Positions 34,669-42,654 of a stretch of 64,000 bases of DNA are shown piece after piece; position 1 is the first letter of the stretch; each line of letters opens with the position of its first letter. Position numbers and translations under genes: made by a program. Below the pieces are notes generated by a model. That model ran no database searches and was not told the origin of the DNA. It saw only the letters and a list, made by a program, of their open reading frames with translations. This DNA comes from DATBAX01 sp963762965 (GTDB lineage: Bacteria > Acidobacteriota > Terriglobia > Terriglobales > Acidobacteriaceae), in NCBI GenBank assembly GCA_963762965.1, contig CAVXME010000001.1, positions 1 through 64,000 on the forward strand, read 5' to 3'.

Positions 34669-36915
34669 CTACTGAATCTGCACCGTGGCCGCGGCCCCCG
34701 CCACCGGCAAGTGCTGCATATTGGGGTCGAGAGCTCCGCCCTTCAAAATGGTCAGCAGGGACTGTCCGGCGGCCTTGGCCATGAATGTCAGCGTCACCAC
34801 CGTACCCTGTCCGGAAACTCCAGCAGCTCCCGGCGGCCGGGTTGCCGTGATCTGCACTGTCCCGGTAGTGTCATCATCGCGCTTCACCAACGCCACCGCC
34901 TGGCCATCCTGCGAAAGGAAGCTGCCGTTGGACACATTCACCACCTGCAAAGTCTTGGGATCATAACTGACCTGGAGCGGCACCGAGTACGCGTTCTGCA
35001 CCCCGCTCAGCAATACGTTCACGGTGAAAGTGGCTCCCGTCTTTTGCGCAATGCTGGGCGGATCAAACGAAAAACTGGCTGGAACCGCCGAGGCGGATTG
35101 CGCAGCCGGCGCGGTCCCGGGAGCGGGAGCCGTCGTCGGCACTTCCGCCGGTGTAGCACCCTCGACCGCAGCCGACGGCAGGCTTCTTCGCCGCAAACTG
35201 ATGGTCGATGCCGTGCCTACATCAATGGCTCGATCGTTGATTTCGTTGAAATCGTGCCCGCGCACGATGTGCGGGATCATGACAAAGACAGTCTCGGTTT
35301 CCGAATGATCGGTATTGCTCTGACTAAACAGGTATTTCAGGAGTGGAATCTTTGCCAACCCAGGAATTCCGCTAAGCGAATTGGTGTCCTGGTCTTCCAG
35401 CATGCCCCCCAGCAGGTTCACTTCGCCTTCTTTCAACCGGACCTCATTGCTGATTTTTTTCTGCCCGATGATCGGCTGGGTGATGCCGCCAATACTGGCG
35501 GTGCCGGTTTGGGAAGAAATGTCCATCTCAATCTTCAGCGTCACTTCCCCGTTGGAGTGGACTTTCGGCGTGATGTCAATGTTCACGCCCACATCCTGGT
35601 ATTGAAACTGGGTGTTGACCAGCGGATTAATTCCCACTCCGCCGATCCCCGGCTGAAATGACCCGGTCGCGATCGGGATCTTCTCGCCAATCTTGAGCGA
35701 CGCCTTTTGTCCGTCGACCGCGCGGATCTGCGGATTCTGGAGCAGCCGGGTGTGGTTGTCGTTAAACAAGGCAGTCGCGGTGGCCTGCGAAATGGTCACC
35801 TGGAAATCGGTCGCATTCAAATTCCCCAGGGCGTTCAAAGAAATGCCGTTGGTGGTGGTGGAAGTCGAGGTGGTCGTGGTGCTGGTGGAAGTGTTGACAT
35901 TCGGTTGCAACGAGACCGACGCGCTGGTGGGCGGATTGATGCCTAAAGTGTGGGCCTTGTCGCGGCTGACCTGCATGATGGCCACATCCACGATCACTTC
36001 CGGCTTGGACTTGTCCAGATCGTCGACCAGTTTTTCCGAGAGCGCAATTTGATCGGGCGTGGCCCGCACCACAATCGCGCCTTGCGAAGGCAACGGCTGG
36101 ATGCGCGAGACTTCCAGAATCTGCCGCAATGCGTTCACCACATCCTGCAATTCCGTGGGCTGCGACAGATTGGACAGGTAGAAGGTCTTGATCACGCTCT
36201 GTTCCAAATCCTTGCGCTTGGCGGGATTGTCGGCCGCAACAAAAATTGTGTTCGGGGTCACCGGCCGCCAGAAAGTCTTCGACTCCAGCGCGGTGATTTC
36301 CAATGCCTCTTCCAGCGTAACCCCGTTCAACTCGATTTTGATACTGCGCGAGGTGTAATCGGGATCGAACAGAACGTTGATCCCGGCCAGTTTGCCGACG
36401 GTCTCGTAGATGACCTTGCTGTCGGCGGTGGACTTGATGGTGATGGGGATGTTCGAGATGGTGGCCAGCTCCACCGGGCCCTGTGCTTCCTCCATGCGCT
36501 TGCGCAGCCCCGATGGGGCTTTGGAGGCCTTAGGAACCGGGGATTTTGCCGCCTCAATCATCTCCTTGGTGTGCTTCACTTCCTGCTGGGCAATCGAACT
36601 GGAAGGGTCGATTTCAGCCGCTTTCTGAAATTCTGTTAGTGCTCCGTCCAATTGGCCAGCTTCGCGGAGGAGTTGTCCGCGGTGCACATGCGAAGCTCCG
36701 GCCAGAAAGCGCAAGCGCTCGTAGGAAGAACGATAATCAAGGGTTTGGGGCTTTAGCTCATAGGCCTGCTTATAAAAGTCGTAGGCTTGCTCATAATTCT
36801 GGCGGGCTTCCGCGTCTTTCCCCTTTTCATACAGGGACTTGGCGCTCTCGGCGAAGGCGGAGGTCAGGACCGCGGCGAGCACAAGCGCTACCGCCGGGCG
36901 AAGCAAGCTTCTCAT
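34669..36915 (-). CDS. Secretin (GspD/PilQ-type) with N-terminal TPRs and C-terminal cohesin-like domain
   Basis: About 748 residues. A signal peptide (ALVLAAVLTSAFA), TPR-like helices (about 20-120), an N0/STN-type domain (STADSKVIYETVGKLAGINVLF), N1/N-type ring domains and a secretin domain ending with EVNLLGGMLEDQDTNSLSGIPGLAKIPLLKYLF. A Pro/Ala linker (about 590-620) leads to a domain (PASFSFDPPSIAQKTGATFTV onward) that looks like cohesin. A Ser/Thr-only tract (STSTTTTSTSTTT) lies in the barrel-side loop. GAGGAA lies before ATG 36915. It forms the outer-membrane pore for the adjacent pseudopilins. Confidence 0.93.
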   Translation of the reverse strand: MRSLLRPAVALVLAAVLTSAFAESAKSLYEKGKDAEARQNYEQAYDFYKQAYELKPQTLDYRSSYERLRFLAGASHVHRGQLLREAGQLDGALTEFQKAAEIDPSSSIAQQEVKHTKEMIEAAKSPVPKASKAPSGLRKRMEEAQGPVELATISNIPITIKSTADSKVIYETVGKLAGINVLFDPDYTSRSIKIELNGVTLEEALEITALESKTFWRPVTPNTIFVAADNPAKRKDLEQSVIKTFYLSNLSQPTELQDVVNALRQILEVSRIQPLPSQGAIVVRATPDQIALSEKLVDDLDKSKPEVIVDVAIMQVSRDKAHTLGINPPTSASVSLQPNVNTSTSTTTTSTSTTTNGISLNALGNLNATDFQVTISQATATALFNDNHTRLLQNPQIRAVDGQKASLKIGEKIPIATGSFQPGIGGVGINPLVNTQFQYQDVGVNIDITPKVHSNGEVTLKIEMDISSQTGTASIGGITQPIIGQKKISNEVRLKEGEVNLLGGMLEDQDTNSLSGIPGLAKIPLLKYLFSQSNTDHSETETVFVMIPHIVRGHDFNEINDRAIDVGTASTISLRRRSLPSAAVEGATPAEVPTTAPAPGTAPAAQSASAVPASFSFDPPSIAQKTGATFTVNVLLSGVQNAYSVPLQVSYDPKTLQVVNVSNGSFLSQDGQAVALVKRDDDTTGTVQITATRPPGAAGVSGQGTVVTLTFMAKAAGQSLLTILKGGALDPNMQHLPVAGAAATVQIQ

Positions 36916-37229
36916 TACGGGTTCCTCGTAAGCAGTCTTCCCCGTGAGGTCGAGCATGACCGGGGGTAAGGTATTTCGATTTCAGGCCCAAAAGACGTAA
37001 ACTGGCAGATTATACCATTGGCACCGAGCCCGCCGAAGTGATTGCTGGGAGAGCAGTTAAAGTCGTAGGGATTAGTCCCATTAGCCGATGGCACGTCCTC
37101 CTGGACAAGGGCGCAGCCAGAGGCAGGGGTCAGGAGCGCGCAGGAGGATCTGGACCGCGCAACCTGACGCCCGGCAGCTGTCACCGTACCCGTCCATGAG
37201 ACAAGTTGTGAGATAACCTATTCAGACCC
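36916..37229. other. Divergent spacer between secretin and smpB
   Basis: About 310 bp. A minus-strand frame over 36915-37184 stays open (89 codons) but overlaps the secretin start region, has no ribosome site and no recognisable domain, so I leave it uncalled. No tmRNA-like structure was recognised despite the smpB neighbour. Confidence 0.35.
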
Positions 37230-37760
37230 ATGCCGCGCCAAACCTCACATCCGACCAAGTCCAATCCCGAGAAGAATCCCCGCCGCGACCCCACTGCGGC
37301 CGGCCAACGGGATGCGGCTGTCAATAGGATCGCTTCACACAACTACTTCTTGCTGGAAAAATTTGAGACCGGGGTTGCGTTGACCGGAACCGAGGTCAAA
37401 TCTGTGCGATCGGGCCTTGCCAACCTCAAAGACGCCTACGGTTTGATCAAAGACGACGAAATCTGGCTGCTCAACTGCCATATCGGCCCCTATGAGCACG
37501 GTAACATCGCCAACCACGCCCCGCTTCGCACCCGCAAGCTGTTGATGCATAAGGAAGAAATCCGCAAGCTGATGGGCAAGACTCATCAAAAGGGACAAAC
37601 CCTGATCCCTACCCGCATGTACTTCAAGAACGGCAAAGTAAAAGTGGAGCTCGCCTTGGCGAAAGGCAAGCAGCTCTGGGACAAACGCGAGACCGAACGC
37701 CGCCGCACCGCCGACCAGGAAGCCAGAGACGCCATTAACCGATCGCGCAAGGGGAAATAG
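37230..37760 (+). CDS. smpB: SsrA-binding protein SmpB
   Basis: 176 residues; binds tmRNA and delivers it to stalled ribosomes. Family blocks: ASHNYFLLEKFETGVALTGTEVKSVRSG, LKDAYGLIKDDEIWLLNCHI, THQKGQTLIPTRMYFKNGKVKVELALAKGKQLWDKRE, and a basic C-terminal tail (INRSRKGK). The N-terminus carries about 30 extra residues (Pro/Lys/Arg-rich) relative to typical SmpB. Confidence 0.97.
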   Translation: MPRQTSHPTKSNPEKNPRRDPTAAGQRDAAVNRIASHNYFLLEKFETGVALTGTEVKSVRSGLANLKDAYGLIKDDEIWLLNCHIGPYEHGNIANHAPLRTRKLLMHKEEIRKLMGKTHQKGQTLIPTRMYFKNGKVKVELALAKGKQLWDKRETERRRTADQEARDAINRSRKGK

Positions 37761-37864
37761 AAAACTGACCCACTACCAAAATTTCGCAAAAATGCCGCTA
37801 TTAAAAGCTTTCAGTTACAATAATCCGCCTTCGCCTTTCTAAAAAAAAGCCCTGGAGTGGGATC

Positions 37865-40066
37865 GTGAAAAAACTCTCCGCTGTTCTCGCGTCGTTCGTG
37901 GGATGTCTTGTGCTGTCGGCATTAACAGGCTATTCGGCAGCCCAGACCGTTCAGGTGGACATCACCCCGTCCCATTCCACCAACCATTTCATTCCCAATG
38001 AAACTCTGGGCGCGGGCGTGGACCGCATTGCGGTCGACGCCATCGATAAGGATTTGGTGCAGCCCAATCTGGACAGCGCAATGGCATCTGGCTGGCAGCC
38101 TGTGACTTACCGCCAGAACACCGAACTCGCAGTCGAAGCCTGGCATTGGAACCCGCAGGGCACCTGGAGCGATCCCGCTGGCAAAGGCTATTTCACCGGT
38201 TCAGCCACGCCGACCGACTTTCTGCGCTACTCCTACGGCTATCCGCTGCCCCATCGCGGATTTACCCGCAATGATGGGACGGGGAATTCGGGCTTTTCCC
38301 GGCTCACTGACGGAGACCTGAACACGTATTGGAAGAGCAATCCCTATCTCACGCAGCGCTTTACGGGGGAAAGCGATTCCTTGCATCCGCAATGGGTGGT
38401 TTTGGATTTGTCACAAATTCAACAAGTGGACACCATCCAGATCAAGTGGGCCGAGCCCTATGCGACCCATTATCAGATTCAGTATTGGGTCGGCGGCGAA
38501 GATCCGATTCACCTCCAGACTCATGGGATTTGGCAAACCTTCCTACAAGGCACGGCGACCAATGGCAAAGGCGGCACCGAAACCATCCGCTTGAACGCCA
38601 CTCCTTTGCCCGCTCGATTCCTGCGGATCCTGATGACCGAGTCATCGAACACCTGCGACTCGCACGGCAGCGCCGACCCAAGAAACTGCGTCGGCTATGC
38701 CATCAGCGAGATCTACCTGGGTACAACTTCTGCGGACGGTGAGTTCCACGACATCCTGCGGCACACTCCCGATCAGGAACAGTCCACGACTTACTGCTCT
38801 TCGATTGATCCCTGGCATGAACCGAGCGATCTCGGCACCACCAAGCAAGCGCAGGTTGGCTTCGACATTTTCTTCACCAGCGGCGTGACCCGGGGATTGC
38901 CCGCCATGATTCCGGTGGCAGTCATTTATGAAACTCCGGAGAATGCGGCTGCCGAAATTGCTTACCTCGAAAACCGCAAGTATCAGATTTCCTACGTCGA
39001 AATGGGCGAGGAAGCCGACGGACAGTACATGCTGCCGGAAGACTATGCGGCGCTTTACATCCAGTGGGCCACGGCGTTGCATAAAGTCGATCCCAATTTA
39101 AAGCTGGGTGGGCCGTCGTTTCAGGGAGTCAATCAGGACATTGAAGTTTGGCCGGATGGAAATGGCAGAGTTTCCTGGACCGGGCGTTTTCTCGACTATT
39201 TGAAGCAACACAACCGCATGCAGGACCTCGCGTTCTTTTCTTTTGAGCACTATCCCCTCGATCCCTGCCGGATTCCCTGGGGCAGCGTTTATGACGAACC
39301 GGAACTGGTCAGCCACATCATGCAGGTCTGGCACGCAGACGGCGTTCCGGCAAATATGCCGATGTTCATTACTGAGGGCAATCTTTCTTCCGGCGCCAGT
39401 GAAACCTTTATGGACATCTTTTCCGGAGTCTGGCTGGCCGACTACGTGGGGTCGTTCCTGAACAGCGGTGGCAATGGACTTTACTTCTTTCACTACCTTC
39501 CCTTGCAGATGGAACACGGCTGCAATGATTCGCCCGGAACGTTCGCCATGCAGACGGTCGATCGCGACTATAAGATCCAGCAACCACTCCCGCAGTTCTT
39601 TGTGTCTCAGCTCATCAACCTGGAATGGATCCAACCCGGCACAGCCGAACATCAGATGTTTCCCGCCAAGGGCGATGTCGATGATGGCGCGGGACACGCG
39701 CTGGTGACGGCTTACGCCCTCAAGCGTCCCGACGGGCAATGGTCTCTGCTGCTGGTCAATCGTGATCAGCACAATGCCCACAGCGTGAAGATCGGATTTC
39801 AAGATGGAGCTGCGAAGGCGCATTTCGCAGGCCCGGTGGAGGTTTCGACGTTCGGCCAGGACCAATATCACTGGCATCCGGCGCACACCCGTCCCGCCGG
39901 GCACGCCGAGCAGCCTGGTCAAAATTTTGTGGTGGAAGACACCAAGGGTTTTGCCGATCCCGACGGGCCAATCCTGCATACGACACAAACTGCCGGGAAA
40001 GATACGGCTTACGACTTGCCGGCTGCGTCGATCGTGGTGGTGCGGGGGAAGATCGGTGGGAAGTAG
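37865..40066 (+). CDS. Secreted glycoside hydrolase (clan GH-A-like) with an F5/8C-type domain
   Basis: 733 residues with a signal peptide (ALTGYSAAQT). Residues about 150-290 form an F5/8 type C (discoidin-like) module (GFSRLTDGDLNTYWKSNPYL, WVVLDLSQIQQVDTIQIKW). The rest resembles GH39/GH51-type TIM barrels: YVEMGEEADGQY would hold the acid/base Glu, MFITEGNLSSG the nucleophile Glu. A beta-sandwich end follows (SLLLVNRDQHNAHSV). The NE of canonical GNEP is replaced by EE. It is probably an exported polysaccharide-degrading enzyme; the substrate cannot be told. GTG start with GGAGTGGG upstream. Confidence 0.8.
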   Translation: MKKLSAVLASFVGCLVLSALTGYSAAQTVQVDITPSHSTNHFIPNETLGAGVDRIAVDAIDKDLVQPNLDSAMASGWQPVTYRQNTELAVEAWHWNPQGTWSDPAGKGYFTGSATPTDFLRYSYGYPLPHRGFTRNDGTGNSGFSRLTDGDLNTYWKSNPYLTQRFTGESDSLHPQWVVLDLSQIQQVDTIQIKWAEPYATHYQIQYWVGGEDPIHLQTHGIWQTFLQGTATNGKGGTETIRLNATPLPARFLRILMTESSNTCDSHGSADPRNCVGYAISEIYLGTTSADGEFHDILRHTPDQEQSTTYCSSIDPWHEPSDLGTTKQAQVGFDIFFTSGVTRGLPAMIPVAVIYETPENAAAEIAYLENRKYQISYVEMGEEADGQYMLPEDYAALYIQWATALHKVDPNLKLGGPSFQGVNQDIEVWPDGNGRVSWTGRFLDYLKQHNRMQDLAFFSFEHYPLDPCRIPWGSVYDEPELVSHIMQVWHADGVPANMPMFITEGNLSSGASETFMDIFSGVWLADYVGSFLNSGGNGLYFFHYLPLQMEHGCNDSPGTFAMQTVDRDYKIQQPLPQFFVSQLINLEWIQPGTAEHQMFPAKGDVDDGAGHALVTAYALKRPDGQWSLLLVNRDQHNAHSVKIGFQDGAAKAHFAGPVEVSTFGQDQYHWHPAHTRPAGHAEQPGQNFVVEDTKGFADPDGPILHTTQTAGKDTAYDLPAASIVVVRGKIGGK

Positions 40067-40166
40067 GTGGCACCCAACTTCGGCGTTTCCCGTCTTGGGA
40101 ATGTTACTGGGATGGATACTAAAGCAGTCTTGACCTTGCCGGAACCGGGGAATACGCTTAGTTGGT

Positions 40167-40373
40167 ATGGCAATGCTTGAACAGAAAGATTCACGCTTGG
40201 AGGCCCTGCGTTCCGCCCCTTTGAATAGTTGGGTTGCCCTTTCGGAGGATGAGAGCAAGATTGTGGCGGTTGGTTCTACCTTCGCCGAAGTTGTGAGTAA
40301 TAGTGAGAATGCTGGAATTGCAGATCCCGTGATTTTGAAAACTCCGAGTGTCTGGATACCCCTCTCTGTGTGA
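40167..40373 (+). CDS. Small DUF5678-like hypothetical protein
   Basis: 68 residues with SWVALSEDESKIVAVGSTFAEVV, a pattern seen in short proteins that precede aspartyl-protease-like genes. The TGA overlaps the GTG start of the next gene (GTGTGA), so the two are coupled. The ribosome site is weak. Function unknown; probable partner of the following gene. Confidence 0.65.
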   Translation: MAMLEQKDSRLEALRSAPLNSWVALSEDESKIVAVGSTFAEVVSNSENAGIADPVILKTPSVWIPLSV

Positions 40374-40783
40374 AGTTCGCATACAAGAAATATCCATTCA
40401 AAGATGGGGGATTCGCGTATTCCGCCGTTCTGAATGTCAATCTTGCGCTTCCCGCCGGGAATTCTCCCCGCTCCAAACGATTTGAGGCCCTGATTGATTC
40501 GGGCGCCTCCCGTTGTATTTTCCATTCCAGTATTGGAAAGGCAATCGGGCTGGATATTGAAAAGGGAGACCCGGAGACTACTCTGGGAGTAAATGGCATT
40601 TCGCGTGTGTATGTTCACAATGTTTCGCTGTATGCGCCCAGCGGCATCATCGCGATTCGCGCGGGATTCTCCCATGAGCTTCCTCTCGCGCGATTGCTCG
40701 GAATGAACGGGTTCTTTGAACAGTTTAGAGTGCTGTTCGATCCAACTTTCGGATTTGAACTCGACCGCTTGTTTCTGGCTTAG
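40370..40783 (+). CDS. Retropepsin-like aspartic protease domain protein
   Basis: 137 residues. FEALIDSGASRCIFHSSIGKAIGL carries the D-S-G-A motif of retropepsin-like proteases, with the flap-like VNGISRVYVHNVSL and the second hydrophobic LLGMNGFFEQFRVLFD. Single-domain members would act as homodimers. GTG start overlapping the upstream gene by four bases. Proteolytic activity is inferred only from the motif. Confidence 0.8.
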   Translation: MKFAYKKYPFKDGGFAYSAVLNVNLALPAGNSPRSKRFEALIDSGASRCIFHSSIGKAIGLDIEKGDPETTLGVNGISRVYVHNVSLYAPSGIIAIRAGFSHELPLARLLGMNGFFEQFRVLFDPTFGFELDRLFLA

Positions 40784-40860
40784 ATTCAATCGTGCCCTGG
40801 CGGTAATCATCGAACCTTGCGCTTTCCCCCTTTTCCCGACGATACTGGAGGCACACCATC

Positions 40861-42357
40861 ATGAAAACTATTCTCTCGCTTGCAAATCCTGCTGAAGTGG
40901 ACACCGAATGTCTGGTTGCGGTCGCTCTTGATCGCAACGAAGGTAAGAAAGACAAACCGCAGGTCTCGGTCGAAACCGCTGACGCTGCCCTCAAAGAAGC
41001 TTGCGCTGAGGTGATCGCCAGCGGCGAAGTCACCGGCAAGATGCTGGAAGTCACGCTGCTGCACCATCCTGCGAAACTTAAAGCCAAGCGTGTACTGCTG
41101 CTGGGCGGCGGCAAGGCCAAGACTTTCTCGGCTTTCGAGTTGCGAAAGCTGGCTGGAGTTGCGGTGCGCACGCTGAAGGGAAAAGGGCTGCGTAGTTTTG
41201 CGTTCCTTGCTCCCGCAGGAAATCTCAAGGTGGAAGAATCGGCCGGAGCGATTGTCGAAGGCGCTTTCGTCGGCAACTTTGATTCGAATACTTATCAGAG
41301 CGACCGGAAAGACCAGACCATCGATTCGCTGACTGTGGTCGCCAAGGGCGACAAAGCGATCTTACAGAAGGCTTTAGACGAAGCCAGCATCATCGGCGAG
41401 TCGCAGAATTTTACTCGCGACCTGGTCAACGAACCCAGCAATCACATGACTCCGACCATCCTTGCCGAGCGTGCGAAGAAAATGGCGCAGGAAGTGGGAT
41501 TGAAATTCGAAGTATTTGACGGGGACAAGATTCGGAAACTCAAGATGGGCGCATTCTGGGGCGTGGCGCAGGGTTCCGACGAACCTCCCGCGCTGATCAT
41601 TCTCCGCTACGAACCTGCTGGCGCTCCCGAAAAGCCTGTGCTCGGACTGGTAGGCAAGGCGGTCACCTTTGATACCGGCGGCATCTCCATCAAGCCGGCC
41701 GACGGCATGGAGAAAATGAAATACGACATGGCGGGCGGTGCGGCGATGCTCGGAGTCATGCGCGCCATCGCATTGCTCAAGCCGAAGGTCAAAATCACGG
41801 CTCTGATTTGCGCCACGGAAAATATGCCTTCCGGCAAGGCCCAGAAACCTGGAGACATTCAGACAGCAATGTCGGGCAAGACCATCGAAATCATCAACAC
41901 CGATGCTGAAGGTCGATTGGTCCTCGCCGATGGCCTCTGTTACGCACGCCAACTCGGTTGCACCCACTTGATCGACGCCGCGACACTAACGGGCGCAGTG
42001 GTGGTCGCGCTTGGCTATTTCAATGCGGGCGTGTTTGCCAACGACGAAAAGATGTACGAGCGCTTCAGCAAAGCCACCGCCCAGGCCGGGGAGAAATTCT
42101 GGCGCTTGCCGCTCGACGAAGAGTATAAGGAAAGTATTCGCTCCAACATTGCTGACATTATCAACTCCGGCGGACGCTGGGGCGGTGCGATCACGGCAGC
42201 CATGTTCCTCAAAGAGTTCGCTGAAGACACACCATGGATGCATCTCGACATCGCCGGGACCGCGTGGATGGAAGAGGCGAAACCCTGGATCGCGAAGGGG
42301 CCATCGGGAATCGCGGTGCGTAGCCTGGTGGAGTTCGCGAGAAATTTCGCGGGATAA
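40861..42357 (+). CDS. pepA: Leucyl aminopeptidase (M17)
   Basis: 498 residues. The catalytic domain has FDTGGISIKPADGMEKMKYDMAGGAAMLG with metal ligands Lys/Asp and NTDAEGRLVLADGLCYA with the Arg/Asp/Glu cluster, both diagnostic for M17. Removes N-terminal residues using two metal ions; hexameric in characterised members. The N-terminal macro-like domain (about 1-160) is normal. GGAGG precedes the ATG. Confidence 0.96.
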   Translation: MKTILSLANPAEVDTECLVAVALDRNEGKKDKPQVSVETADAALKEACAEVIASGEVTGKMLEVTLLHHPAKLKAKRVLLLGGGKAKTFSAFELRKLAGVAVRTLKGKGLRSFAFLAPAGNLKVEESAGAIVEGAFVGNFDSNTYQSDRKDQTIDSLTVVAKGDKAILQKALDEASIIGESQNFTRDLVNEPSNHMTPTILAERAKKMAQEVGLKFEVFDGDKIRKLKMGAFWGVAQGSDEPPALIILRYEPAGAPEKPVLGLVGKAVTFDTGGISIKPADGMEKMKYDMAGGAAMLGVMRAIALLKPKVKITALICATENMPSGKAQKPGDIQTAMSGKTIEIINTDAEGRLVLADGLCYARQLGCTHLIDAATLTGAVVVALGYFNAGVFANDEKMYERFSKATAQAGEKFWRLPLDEEYKESIRSNIADIINSGGRWGGAITAAMFLKEFAEDTPWMHLDIAGTAWMEEAKPWIAKGPSGIAVRSLVEFARNFAG

Positions 42358-42365
42358 GAAGAATG

Positions 42366-42395
42366 GGGTGGAGCAGCTGAAGCGCTGCTCCACCC
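42366..42395. repeat. 12-bp inverted repeat (hairpin) after pepA
   Basis: GGGTGGAGCAGC and GCTGCTCCACCC pair perfectly with a 6-nt loop. It lies nine bases after the pepA stop with no T-run behind it on the plus strand, so it may be an intergenic palindromic element or an attenuating mRNA 3' hairpin instead of a classical terminator. Confidence 0.7.
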
Positions 42396-42433
42396 AAAAC
42401 CGCCGTCATCAAAACGGCTGGTGAGAGGCTGCC

Positions 42434-42649
42434 ATGAAAGCGTTATCTGGAATCGGACTGGTGGTCATGGTGCTGGGGATTCTTTCCTTCTTCGTTCCGG
42501 TGCCGCATTCGGAACGTCACAGCGCGGACATCGGAAGCGTTCACCTGGGCGTCACCACGCACGATGACACTTTGCTTCCCCCGGCCGTGGGCATCGTGAT
42601 GCTGGTGGCTGGTGCAGGCATGGTGATCGCGGGGCGATTCAAAAGCTGA
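42434..42649 (+). CDS. Small two-TM membrane protein
   Basis: 71 residues: TM1 SGIGLVVMVLGILSFFVPVPH, a polar loop with two His (SERHSADIGSVHLGVTTHDD), then TM2 VGIVMLVAGAGMVIAG and a basic end. This two-helix pattern is frequent among unnamed small proteins of Acidobacteriota. No function known. It lies between pepA and the convergent argS, whose stop is six bases away. Confidence 0.7.
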   Translation: MKALSGIGLVVMVLGILSFFVPVPHSERHSADIGSVHLGVTTHDDTLLPPAVGIVMLVAGAGMVIAGRFKS

Positions 42650-42654
42650 TTTCT

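Noticed and set aside
36915..37184. 89-codon minus-strand frame upstream of the secretin
   Set aside because: No ribosome site, overlaps the secretin start region, and no recognisable domain. The peptide has some protein-like stretches (PSANGTNPYDF), so a small chance remains that it is a remnant.
39098..40810. 570-codon open frame on the minus strand inside the glycoside hydrolase gene
   Set aside because: It is antisense to a gene with a signal peptide, recognisable domains and catalytic motifs; the antisense product has no recognisable domain. It is a by-product of GC-rich codon bias.
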